Source of the DNA: an uncultured Acetatifactor sp.
GTDB taxonomy: Bacteria; Bacillota; Clostridia; Lachnospirales; Lachnospiraceae
Assembly (NCBI GenBank): GCA_949840935.1
Contig: CATKXX010000019.1
Coordinates: forward strand, 1 to 56,729
DNA length: 56,729 nt
Direction: 5' to 3'
Part shown: positions 1-8,700 of the stretch, piece by piece
Position numbering within the stretch: the first letter of the stretch is position 1
How the letters are laid out: every line of letters begins with the position of its first letter
Program-made: the position numbers and the translations under genes
Notes under the pieces: model-generated
Databases searched by the model: none
What the model saw: only the letters and a program-made list of their open reading frames with translations
What the model was told of the DNA's origin: nothing

Positions 1-33
1 ATTTTACATTGGTTGTTGGTGCATCAGATGTAA
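1..33 (+). CDS. C-terminal end of a Doc-type (death-on-curing) toxin gene, cut by the window edge
   Basis: Eleven codons run from base 1 to a TAA and read ILHWLLVHQM. The same residues with two changes (ILHRFLVHQM) end the better preserved Doc remnant at 1975-2007, and the downstream flank is also shared. That comparison is the only basis for the call. The body of the gene lies outside the window, so whether it is intact cannot be judged. Confidence 0.5.
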   Translation: MLHWLLVHQM

Positions 34-110
34 GTCAGAAGATTTGGAATTTCTCCAGATAAGAGCTATAAAACAAAATAATGGATAAGGATATGTTGAA
101 GTTTATAAAT

Positions 111-237
111 TTGGGGGAAGAACCTTACCCCCAAATTCCTCCAAATGGAGAATGGCTATCCCCCAAATTTGAAAAATCAGAAATCGGAAATTTTAGAAAG
201 CAAAATGAATTTTCCCCCAAAATAAAATTTGGGGGAT
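111..237. repeat. Interspersed CCCCCAAAT / ATTTGGGGG motifs
   Basis: The nonamer or its complement occurs at about 111-118, 128-136, 160-169, 211-219 and 228-236, in both orientations, within the insertion that distinguishes copy 1 of the flanking repeat. The opposite orientations allow several alternative hairpins, the clearest being TCCCCCAAAA paired with ATTTGGGGGA at 212-237. No function is apparent. It could be a small mobile insertion or a protein-binding cluster. Confidence 0.5.
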
Positions 238-400
238 ACAGCTTAAAAGGCATTGGTTCAGAGCAGTCAAAAATCACTGCAAAGCCAGAAAAATACATAG
301 TTCCGGGGATATGCGACTGGGACACAGGATAGGGAAAGTTCGCAAAACAGATGAATGCGTAGAAATTTGTCGAAAACAGGCGAATAGAGAGAAGAATGAG

Positions 401-442
401 AACCCTTGCAAGTGGTGATATTTAGTCATTTGCAAGGGTTTT
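401..442 (+). terminator. Rho-independent terminator-like hairpin
   Basis: A perfect 10-bp stem, AACCCTTGCA at 401-410 with TGCAAGGGTT at 431-440, extends inward through wobble pairs and is followed by a short T run. It closes the Doc-flank repeat and lies just upstream of the antitoxin gene, so it probably insulates that gene from upstream transcription. The paired copy is at 2225-2266. Confidence 0.7.
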
Positions 443-525
443 AATATGTGGTAGGTAAAAAGCTGTGATGGATATTGTTCATAAAACATGATAAAATAGA
501 TAAAAAAGATATGGGAGTTGATTTT

Positions 526-696
526 ATGCTAGTCAGTACAGATAAAAAATGGGATTATGCATTAGGCATGATTAAAGTAGATGGATTAGAACCATCCCCA
601 GAATTTAAAGAATTAATTGAAAAAGAAAGTCGTGGAGAAATGACCACGGAGGATATGCGTAAAGTTTTAGACAAAAAATATAAGATGAAAGAATAA
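526..696 (+). CDS. VbhA-like antitoxin of a Fic toxin
   Basis: This 56-residue protein is the predicted inhibitor of the adjacent Fic enzyme. The core reads DGLEPSPEF followed by RGEMTTED, the layout of the VbhA antitoxin family (short helix, GLEP turn, GE-T/S helix). I chose the ATG at 526 because GGGAG at 513-517 sits eight bases upstream; an in-frame ATG at 475 has no ribosome site and would add 17 residues. The stop is ten bases before the Fic start, so the pair is probably co-transcribed. The inhibitory helix of this family normally carries S-x-x-x-E-G; here the aligned residues are M-x-x-x-D-G, a substitution at both key positions. Aligned from memory of VbhA; family call fairly sure, effect of the substitutions unknown. 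Confidence 0.75.
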   Translation: MLVSTDKKWDYALGMIKVDGLEPSPEFKELIEKESRGEMTTEDMRKVLDKKYKMKE

Positions 697-706
697 GGAC
701 AATATT

Positions 707-1381
707 ATGGAAGATCCATATTTATATCCACATACAGATATTCTGAAGAATCTTGCTGATATACGAGACAGGGAAATGTTATCGTGCATGGAAGCAGAAT
801 ATACGAGTATACGGCTTGCGGAAATTGTGACAGGAGAATCCGTCAGCCGTTTTGATATTGTAAAGGATGCCGCATATGTCTTAGATAAAATGAACCATTA
901 CACTTGGGAAAAGTCCCCTATTGATGAAGTGGCAAAAATCTTTTCGGAATATTTAGCTGAGCTTTGGAAAGTGCATCCATATCGGGAAGGTAACACGCGC
1001 ACAGTAATTACATTTTGCAGTCAGTTTATAGAGAGTAAGGGATTTTATATAGATAGTGAGTTGTTTAAAGACCATGCACAATATATGAGGACTGCTTTGG
1101 TTGCGGCAAGTGCTTTGTTTTCAGATTTAGGAGATAAACGAAAGCAGGAGTATTTAGAGAAGATAGTTTTGGATGCTTTGGAAAGAGGGCAGGAAATGAA
1201 ACAAAGGGTTTCGGATGTTATAAAAAAAGCCGGATTTAAAGCAACAGAAGGACGAATCCGTAAGATTGTATATTGGAATCGTCTAGAGCGGCATGAGCAT
1301 GGGGAACGGGATGTTGGATTATATTTTAGAGAGAAAGACCACTTTGGAACCCCAAAAAGCGGGACATCTATTTTTTTATAA
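707..1381 (+). CDS. Fic-domain AMPylase toxin (VbhT-like)
   Basis: Fic enzymes transfer AMP from ATP to target proteins such as DNA gyrase and topoisomerase IV in the VbhT class. The catalytic motif HPYREGNTRT is intact at residues 90-99 (HxFx(D/E)GNxRxx family motif, with Tyr for Phe), and the N-terminus begins with the typical YPHTDILKN. The protein is 224 residues, about the usual length of a single-domain Fic toxin. There is no in-protein inhibitory helix, consistent with a separate antitoxin. AAGGA seven bases before the ATG supports the start. The last 30 residues, rich in charged residues and ending KSGTSIFL, look unlike the usual tail and may reflect a rearranged 3' end, since the following DNA is degraded. 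A+T content here is well above that of the genes from 2.35 kb on, suggesting acquisition. Confidence 0.85.
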   Translation: MEDPYLYPHTDILKNLADIRDREMLSCMEAEYTSIRLAEIVTGESVSRFDIVKDAAYVLDKMNHYTWEKSPIDEVAKIFSEYLAELWKVHPYREGNTRTVITFCSQFIESKGFYIDSELFKDHAQYMRTALVAASALFSDLGDKRKQEYLEKIVLDALERGQEMKQRVSDVIKKAGFKATEGRIRKIVYWNRLERHEHGERDVGLYFREKDHFGTPKSGTSIFL

Positions 1382-1774
1382 TATTCTTCATTTTTATATT
1401 GACCTATCATGATGAGGCAGAGGGATATGAAATAAAAGGGCAGTACAGGATGGAAAAGGGATGCAACGTATATCGGCAATATTATATAGATATTTGATTT
1501 CAGAGGGGAAATTTAAAATGCCAGAATTATATATTATTGGGAAGAGGAATATCAGTTTATTGAAAAGCTGAATCATTATGTATGGAAATGGGCAAAACAA
1601 ATCCTCTTAAATAAGGCATATCCGCGAAAGACATGTTTTATACAAATGGAATATATAGATGTATGTTTATTGGTGAAGAAGATGATAAATTTCATTTTGC
1701 CTTATATTATTGAAAATGAATTTTCAGTAAAGCAGAACATGATGCTGTTGCATCAAATGAAGATGTGCTGAATA
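1382..1774 (+). other. Degraded accessory DNA, no intact gene
   Basis: No continuous coding frame is credible here. Short stretches look like former protein in shifting frames, for example a run starting at the ATG at 1633 that reads about 25 residues before a stop, and a stretch near 1525-1610 rich in aromatic and charged residues. The region leads directly into the Doc remnant and may contain its eroded 5' half. Confidence 0.5.
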
Positions 1775-2007
1775 TATCCAAGCATACAGGCAAAGGCGGC
1801 GAGACTTTGTTATGGACTGGTTAAAAATCATGCAATGATAGATGGCAATAAAAGACTGGGGTGCCATACTATGTTAGTCTTTTGACATTAAATGGTTATG
1901 AGATGGAATATACACAGAAAGAGCTATCAGATTTAGTCTTAAATGCAGCGGCAGACAGAAAGCAATACGAAGATATTTTACATCGGTTTTTGGTGCATCA
2001 GATGTAA
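1775..2007 (+). pseudogene. Frameshifted Doc/Fic-type toxin remnant
   Basis: Reading from 1775 gives YPSIQAKAARLCYG, then NHAMIDGNKRLG, the Doc family catalytic motif (Hx(F)xDGNKR; Phe replaced by Met). At the TTTT run 1880-1883 the frame meets TGA; dropping back one base continues LTLNGYEMEYTQKEL to the family-typical end HQM and a TAA at 2005. One lost T therefore explains the break. The N-terminal third of the family is not recognisable upstream and no start with a ribosome site is present, so the gene is certainly not intact. In working pairs Doc phosphorylates EF-Tu and is held by a Phd antitoxin; no Phd gene is visible. Confidence 0.8.
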
Positions 2008-2267
2008 GCCAGATGGCTTGAACCTTCTTACGATAAAATCTCTAAAACAAAAGTAATGGATAAAGGTGTGTTGAAGTTTATAAAGTTGGGGGAAGAACGT
2101 TTCCGCACACTAGTAAAATACATATTTCCGGGGATGTGTGTCCGGGACATAAAAAAGGGAAAGTCCGCAAACAGATGAATCAGTATAAATTTGTCGAAAT
2201 CAGGCAAATAGGGATAATAATAAGAACCCTTGCAGATGGTGTGTAAATGCCATTTGCAGGGGTTTTG
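1975..2267 (+). repeat. Copy 2 of the duplicated Doc 3' end plus flank
   Basis: This is the partner of 1-443. It holds the same ordered landmarks (Doc C-terminus, TTGGGGGAAGAAC, TTCCGGGGAT, GGGAAAGTCCGCAAA, AAATTTGTCGAAA, terminal hairpin) but lacks the insertion of about 170 bases. The two copies bracket the VbhA/Fic pair, which is the arrangement expected if recombination between copies can delete or exchange the cassette between them. Confidence 0.6.
2225..2266 (+). terminator. Rho-independent terminator-like hairpin
   Basis: AACCCTTGCA at 2225-2234 pairs with TGCAGGGGTT at 2255-2264 (one G-U pair), extending inward through GATGG with CCATT, and is followed by TTTTG. It is the counterpart of the hairpin at 401-442 and separates the accessory region from the kinase gene. 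Confidence 0.65.
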
Positions 2268-2352
2268 TCCTCAGTGGTATTTTTATGGTAGACAAAAGGA
2301 ATGGGAATTGGTATCATATATCGGAAGAGTATGAGATGAGGGAGGAGAAGGC

Positions 2353-5229
2353 GTGTTCTATCTATTCCTGGCAGTACAGATTGTAGTCATATGTCTGGTC
2401 TTTGCCGCGCTGGGGCTGCTGACCGGAGGCGAAGGATCCAAGGAGCAGAAGCTGATGATCTTGTTTATCAGCGGCTCGCTGGTGCAAAACGTTGCCTATC
2501 TGTTTGAGCTCACGGCCCGGACGATGGAGGCGGCATTGATTGCCACAAAAATGGAGTACCTGGGATCAACTTTCATAGCGCTGTTGTATTGCAGGTTTAT
2601 GTTCAACTACTGTTATGAAAAGGAACCGGATTTCCTGCTTAAGATCATATCCTACATAAATGTCATTGTGCTGATTTCAGCCCTTACCTGCGACCGTCAT
2701 ACTTTTTTCTACAGGCAGGTGGAGTGGGTCACAGAAGGCGCCCATCCTCATCTGAAACTGGCCTATGGGCTGGGCTTTGTGCTTTTCTGGGCGTTTTCCT
2801 GTGTTGTGCCATACGGGCTGTCCCTGTATGCCCTGACGCATGCCATGATCATTAAGCCCAATAAAATGCTGGGCAGGCGCTACAAGACCTTCTTTCTGCT
2901 GTCCCTTCTGCCGGTGCTGTCCCTGTGGAGCTATACATCGAAGCAGATCGTGGAGTATGACTTTACGCCCATGACACTGGGGATTATGCTGTCGGTTGTG
3001 GTGCTGCTCATATGGAGCCGGAGGAATTATGACTTCGGCCGGATGGCGGCGGAGGTGGTTCTGAGAGCCATGGATGACGGGGTTATCATGGTGGATGACA
3101 AGAGGCAGATTGTCAGCTACAACCCTGCGGCGGCAGACGTTTTTACGGAGCTGAGCTTCCAGACCATGGGAGACAGCATAGAAGATATGGAGGACTTCCC
3201 GGAGGATATCCTGAACGAGGAGTCCAAGAGTGAATTCAGCCTGAACAACCATTACTATGAGAGCCATGTGCGGCGTATCCTGGGACAGAAGGGACGGCTT
3301 CAGGGCTATGTGATCCTGGTATTGGATGTGACGGAGAACAAGAATTATATGGAGGAGATCAAGCGCGTCAGCGAGCAGGCCGAGAGGGCGAACACGGCAA
3401 AGAGCGAATTCCTTGCAAATATGTCCCATGAGATCCGGACACCCATGAATGCGATCATTGGTCTCAGCGATATTATAATGGAGGAGAGCCGCGGGCGCAG
3501 GGTCTATAATTATGCATCCGATATCCAGTCTGCTTCTAAGAATCTGCTGGCGCTGATCAACGATATATTGGATCTGTCCAAGGTAGAGGCAGGCCGGATG
3601 GAGCTTGTGCCGGTCAATTATTATCTGAAGGCTGCCGTGGACGATGTGGTGAATATGATGGATGTAGCCGCATCACAGAAGAAGCTGTCGCTGCAGTGCG
3701 AGTATGATATGAGCCTTCCCTGCCAGCTCCATGGCGATGACGGAAGGATCAAGCAGATACTGATCAATATCATGAATAATGCGGTGAAATTTACGAAACA
3801 GGGCTTCGTAAAGGTCTCGGTGAGCGGGCAGCCCACAGAGAAGAAAAGCACTATCAGCCTTGTACTGAAGATACAGGACAGCGGCGTGGGCATCAAGCCG
3901 GAGAACCTGCAGAAAATCTTTGAGGATTTCAAACAGGTGGATTCCAAGAAGAACCGTGGGGTGGAAGGCACCGGGCTCGGACTGGCCATCACCCGCAGGC
4001 TGGTGGAGATGATGAAGGGCAGCATAGAGGTAGAAAGCGTCTATGGAGAAGGAACCACCTTTACAGTGACCATTCCCCAGAGAATCGTGGATTCCAGAAC
4101 CCTGGCGGAAATGCCGGAGATGCCCGGCAAGGTTGCGGAGCAGGTGGAAACCTTTGTGGTCAGCAATTATAAGGTGTTGGTGGTGGATGATAATGTGATC
4201 AACCGGAAGGTTGCCCTGGGATTCCTGAAAAATTATGAGTTTGAGATGACGGAGGCGGGAAGCGGCAGAGAGGCGATCGAGCTTGTCAGGAAGAATAAAT
4301 ATAATATGATATTTATGGATCACATGATGCCGGAGATGGACGGAGTGGAGGCGGTACAGATCATAAGGGGCGAGTGCGGGGCCAACGGCAGGGCGCCGGT
4401 GATCATAGCCCTGACAGCCAACGCCATGGGGGGCGTCAGGGAAATGTTCCTGCGAAACGGTTTTCAGGACTTTATCGCAAAACCCCTTGACCGGAAACAG
4501 CTGAACGAAGTCCTGTCAAAATGGATTCCAAGCGCATACAAGAAAATGCGGAAGCCGGAAAATAAAGAAGCGGTGTTGAAACCCCGGATTGAATATGAGG
4601 ACATTATGATCGAGGGGATTGATATCAGGGAGGCCATGAAGCATCATTCCGGGGGGACGGAGGACTACCTGGAGCTTTTGAATCTGTACTGCCTGGACGG
4701 AAAGCGCAAGACAGGGCTGCTGCAGGAGCTCCTTCAGAAGGAGGAATATGCCGATTACGGCATTGAGGTTCACGGGCTAAAGAGCGCTTCCGCCAATATA
4801 GGCGCCATGGAATTGTCCGCTCAAGCCAGGGAGCATGAGCAGGCTGTGAACAGAGGGGATACTGGTTTTGTAAGGAAGCATTTTGAGGAGCTGCTTTCCT
4901 GCTACAGCAGACAGATAACGGAGATCAGCCGGTATCTGCAGACCAGGAGCGCTGTGACCCGTGTGGATGCCCAGGATACGGGGGCCGGCATAGACCGCAA
5001 CGACCTTCTCAGGGAAATCAGGGGAGCGCTGGACAGTGTGGAAAATTTCCGTTCCAAGGAATGCGCCCGCAGGGTGGAGGCACTGTTGAAATATGACCTT
5101 GAACAGAGCGTGGAGGAGAGCCTTAAGGAGGTGCAGGAGCAGCTGAGGATGTACGAGGACGACGCAGTAGAGAAACTGTTGGGAGAATTGTTGAACCGGC
5201 TGGAGAAATCTGGCGGCAGGGAATTGTAG
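2353..5229 (+). CDS. Hybrid sensor histidine kinase (7TM-PAS-HisKA-HATPase-REC-HPt)
   Basis: This membrane kinase of 958 residues carries a complete internal phosphorelay. About seven hydrophobic segments fill residues 1-225 (HisKA_7TM type), followed by a PAS-like sensor (about 230-325) and a coiled linker. HisKA has SHEIRTPMN with the phospho-acceptor His359; HATPase shows DSGVGI and GTGLGLAI; the receiver has VLVVDDN and phospho-acceptor Asp656 in FMDHMMPEMDG; the HPt domain has His807 in VHGLKSASANIGA. The start is GTG with GGAGGAG nine bases upstream. The gene is followed 98 bases later by a lone receiver, the probable terminal acceptor of the relay. No DNA-binding output is encoded, so the output is likely protein-protein or cyclic-di-GMP based. 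The ligand is unknown. Confidence 0.92.
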   Translation: MFYLFLAVQIVVICLVFAALGLLTGGEGSKEQKLMILFISGSLVQNVAYLFELTARTMEAALIATKMEYLGSTFIALLYCRFMFNYCYEKEPDFLLKIISYINVIVLISALTCDRHTFFYRQVEWVTEGAHPHLKLAYGLGFVLFWAFSCVVPYGLSLYALTHAMIIKPNKMLGRRYKTFFLLSLLPVLSLWSYTSKQIVEYDFTPMTLGIMLSVVVLLIWSRRNYDFGRMAAEVVLRAMDDGVIMVDDKRQIVSYNPAAADVFTELSFQTMGDSIEDMEDFPEDILNEESKSEFSLNNHYYESHVRRILGQKGRLQGYVILVLDVTENKNYMEEIKRVSEQAERANTAKSEFLANMSHEIRTPMNAIIGLSDIIMEESRGRRVYNYASDIQSASKNLLALINDILDLSKVEAGRMELVPVNYYLKAAVDDVVNMMDVAASQKKLSLQCEYDMSLPCQLHGDDGRIKQILINIMNNAVKFTKQGFVKVSVSGQPTEKKSTISLVLKIQDSGVGIKPENLQKIFEDFKQVDSKKNRGVEGTGLGLAITRRLVEMMKGSIEVESVYGEGTTFTVTIPQRIVDSRTLAEMPEMPGKVAEQVETFVVSNYKVLVVDDNVINRKVALGFLKNYEFEMTEAGSGREAIELVRKNKYNMIFMDHMMPEMDGVEAVQIIRGECGANGRAPVIIALTANAMGGVREMFLRNGFQDFIAKPLDRKQLNEVLSKWIPSAYKKMRKPENKEAVLKPRIEYEDIMIEGIDIREAMKHHSGGTEDYLELLNLYCLDGKRKTGLLQELLQKEEYADYGIEVHGLKSASANIGAMELSAQAREHEQAVNRGDTGFVRKHFEELLSCYSRQITEISRYLQTRSAVTRVDAQDTGAGIDRNDLLREIRGALDSVENFRSKECARRVEALLKYDLEQSVEESLKEVQEQLRMYEDDAVEKLLGELLNRLEKSGGREL

Positions 5230-5327
5230 CGGACAGGATCCGTCCCGAAGGGGAAGTGCCAAAGGAGACTGGGACGCGATACATGTGAACGAATCAAAAT
5301 GCCGTGTAAGGCGGACAGGAGGAAGAA

Positions 5328-5720
5328 ATGGAGAGCAGAATCCGTATTCTGGCAGTAGACGATAATATTATTAATCTGGCTACGATTGAGCAGGAGTTAA
5401 AATCAAAGTATGAGGTGATTACCGTGAATTCCGGGGCCAGGGCTATCCGGTTCCTGAGCAGGGAACAGCCTGCGCTGGTGCTTTTGGATATACAGATGGC
5501 AGTCATGGACGGCCTGGAAACATTGCGGAAAATACGTGAATTAAAGGGCTGTGCAAGGATTCCCGTCATTATGCTGACCGCCAGGAAGGACAAGGAGACG
5601 GTGATCGAGGGCACTAAGCTTGGCATAATGGATTATGTGGTTAAGCCCTTTGATTCCCAGGATCTCCACCACAGGATTGAAAGGGCTCTGAAAAGGGCGG
5701 GAGTCATCCCCAGGGATTAA
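5328..5720 (+). CDS. Stand-alone receiver-domain response regulator
   Basis: The 130 residues form one CheY-like receiver and nothing more. The acidic pocket is Asp11-Asp12, the acceptor is Asp54 in LLDIQM, and the switch residues are Thr84 and Lys106, all as expected. AGGAGGAAGAA precedes the ATG. It follows the hybrid kinase in the same direction and is its most likely partner, taking phosphate from the HPt His. With no output domain it must act by binding another protein. Its 3' end converges with the glycosyltransferase gene 37 bases away, and no clear terminator separates them. Confidence 0.88.
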   Translation: MESRIRILAVDDNIINLATIEQELKSKYEVITVNSGARAIRFLSREQPALVLLDIQMAVMDGLETLRKIRELKGCARIPVIMLTARKDKETVIEGTKLGIMDYVVKPFDSQDLHHRIERALKRAGVIPRD

Positions 5721-5757
5721 CAGGAGGCCGTGCCGTGGACATGCGGAATGGCCTGCT

Positions 5758-8700
5758 CTAGGGTGCGGCCAGCACCCAGCTGTCGAACCAGCGGAGCCAG
5801 TGATCCACATGGGAGTAATCCACCGCCTGGCCGGCCAGCACGGGATAGAACAGAAGGAACAGGAGAAAGGCGGCTGTGCCGTACAGGGCTGTCAGTGTGA
5901 GGAATTGCCGCGCTGTCAGCTTTTTTGTTATTTCCAGGAGGCTGTGGACGATCATCAGGGCTACAAAGGGCACACTGGGAAAATAATGATAGATAAAGGT
6001 GATCCGCGTCACAAAGAACCAGGGCAGATACTGCGCCAGATAGCCTGTGAGGAGAAAGGCGGCATTTCTGTCCTTTTTTCTGATCCAAAGCCAGAGCATA
6101 TGGAAGGCGGCGGGGATGCCGGGCCACCATACGAGGGGACTGCCAAAGGCGCTGATGCCCTCCCTGAGACCGCCTGTGCCCTGCGAACCGCTGACAATGG
6201 AGGAATAATACCAGATGGGCCGTCTGATAATGGGCCATGTATACCAGGGAGAGGAGTAGGGATGGGCGGCATCCAGAGTGCTGTGATAGAGGTACATATC
6301 TGCCTGGTTTTGGAGCATCCGCGCAAACAGGCCCTGGCTGCTGCCGCTGTCAAAGGGCAGATAGGACAGCAGATAGATCAGCCCGGGAACGGCAACAAAG
6401 AAGACCAGACAGAAGCAGATGGTCTTTACCGTATGAGGGAAAAATACTTGCAGGACATGGGCATGTGTGATTTCACCGCTGGTACCTTCCGGATCTGCCT
6501 GCGCATGGCGGTATTCCTGATATCTGCGATGGAGCACGGCAAAGAAGATAACAGCCAGCCCGGCTCCCGCGTATACCCCTGTCCATTTACAGGCAATCCC
6601 AAGCCCCATGCAGACGCCGCAGGCTCCCAGGGGAAGAAATGTTTTGGAGAGAGGGGTGTCGTAGAAGCTAAAACGGCAGTAACAGTACATGAAAAAGTAC
6701 ATCAGCATCACAAAAAAGGTGATATACACATCGATCGTGGCAATCCGGGTCTGAGTAAAGTGCATGAAATCGAAGGCAAAAAGCACACAGGCCAGTGCGG
6801 CGGCGGGAGTTTTCCCCGTCAGGTATTTCCCGGACAGGTAAATGACCGGGATCATGAGTATGCCGAAGAATGTCCCGGCAATGCGCCAGCCGAAGGGATT
6901 CATGCCAAACAGTGCGATACCCGTGGAAATGAGGAGCTTTCCCAGGGGCGGGTGGGTGGTCTCGTAGGCGGGCAGCCCATGCAGGAATTCATAGGCGGTG
7001 CGTCCGTGGTAGATTTCGTCAAAGTACATGCTGTCCCGGAAGCTGCTGCGCCCCGGCCAGAGATGCTGTTCGTCAAACAGGGCGGGATAATCGGAGGCGT
7101 TTGAAGGAGTCAGCACGCGCCCGTCCGCATCCAGGAATATCAGTTCCAGCAGGGAAGCCCTGTCATCCATAAGGGTCAGGCGTATGGAAGCGCCAGGCGC
7201 ATCCAGGGCAGTCTCCTGCCAGGTGAAGACATTTTGGAAGGAAATCTCCTGTGGGTCTGTCCATTCACCGTCTGCCCCGGAGGCAGCGAGAAAGCTCCTG
7301 TTGTGGCCCGGGGCGATGTAGCAGGCCACAAAACAGGCTTCCTGTCCCTGCCCCGCGTCGTCAAAGTACAGGGTGACGGAATCCCCGCAGGCCATGTTGT
7401 AAGCACTCTCCGGGGCGGAGGTATCTCCCAGATCATACAGGGCAAAACAACTGTAAACAAGAGTCACGGCTGTAATCCAGAACAGGTCGGCCTTTTTGAG
7501 GCCGGGCTTTTTCAGAGAAGGGCGCGGCGCATAGCGGCCGGAACCGTATTTCCCGGAAGCGCCCCGCCCAGCATCGCTGCTGCCGGAGCCGTATTTCCCG
7601 GAAATGCCCCGCCCAGCATCGCTTCTGTTGGAACCGTATTTCCCGGAGCCGCCGTCCTGTTCTTCCCGCTTTCGCCCAGAGAAATACTGTGGTGCCGTTA
7701 AATGGTGCATGGCGAGGACGGCCAGAACCATACCTGCCGACACCAGCAGGAGCAGAGGGGATTTTCTGTCGAAATGACCGGGGTCATACAAGAACAGCAC
7801 GTATGCTGTGTTGTAAAAATGCAGCAGGGAAAAGCTTCCGTAACAGAGCCAGACTGCTCTGGCGGCAGGCCTGTAAACGATGGCGGACAGCAGAAGGATA
7901 AGCCCCGGATACAGATACCGTTCATGCATCCGCACGGAAAAGACGAACAGCGTCAGAATCAGGAGGGCTGCCAGGAAAGGATACTTTTCCCGGTCATTCC
8001 TGTGCCGAAGGCTGACGGCCAGTACTGTGGCTGTGGCAAGCAGGATAAAGAGGTACCCCCAGAGCTTACAGGGCAGCCCCAGAAGGATCGTGTCCTGGCT
8101 GACCCAGTTAAGCCCCAGCATCCCCCAGAAGTTACAGGCGTTGACCGCAGCGTAAGGATAAGCGCTCACGGTGGAGATAGATTGCCTCCAGACGTTGTCT
8201 GCCCCAAAGGGCAGGCTGAGCCCCAGGAGCATTGCCAGGGAAAGCAGAGCCTGCATAAGCTGCCTGCCCAGCCTGCGCAGGCTGAAACCGCACAGAAAGA
8301 CCTGATCCGCCACACCGGCCAAAAGTATGGGGGAAAAGAGCAGCATCTGGGGCTTGATCAGGAGTCCCGCACAGAAGGCAAGATAAGCGGGGAACAGGCG
8401 GCCGCTGACCAGGGAAAAGCACATCAGAAGCAGTGCCAGTGTAAAGACAGAGTCCACCTGACCCCAGACGGCGGAATTCAGGAGGATGACAGGATTAAAA
8501 AGGTAAGCACAGCAGAGACACAGGGCCTGTGCCCCGGCCAGCTTTCCGGCCGCTTTCCGGTAGAGCAGGCCTCCGCAGGCAAGATCGCAGATTATGGCGG
8601 GAAGCCTTAAAAGAGTCAGATGCAGGGCGGAGGAAAGGGGGATTCCCAGCGCATGGCGCAGCCATCCGATCAGCCAGAGGATATACATATAACCGGGAGG

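Larger units (their letters stand above)
1..443 (+). repeat. Copy 1 of a duplicated Doc 3' end plus flank
   Basis: Bases 1-122 match 1975-2096, and 300-443 match 2126-2267, with many substitutions. Shared landmarks in order are the Doc C-terminus, a purine-rich stretch ending in TTGGGGGAAGAAC, a TTCCGGGGAT block, a GGGAAAGT(T/C)CGCAAA block, AAATTTGTCGAAA, and a terminator-like hairpin. Copy 1 carries about 170 extra bases (123-292) that copy 2 lacks. The divergence suggests an old duplication or two related elements, not a recent event. Two hairpin-terminated copies could be remnants of toxin cassettes or a repeated small-RNA-like element; the sequence does not decide. Confidence 0.6.

Noticed and set aside
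1382..1774. A second antitoxin gene (Phd-like) ahead of the Doc remnant
   Set aside because: No frame longer than about 30 codons has a ribosome site or a Phd pattern; the stretch looks decayed.
5800..7104. Open frame of 434 codons on the plus strand inside the glycosyltransferase gene
   Set aside because: It lacks a ribosome site and recognisable motifs, and its reading is the complement of GC-rich codons of a gene with clear GT-C motifs. It is a shadow; the same holds for the 302-codon frame at 7702-8610.
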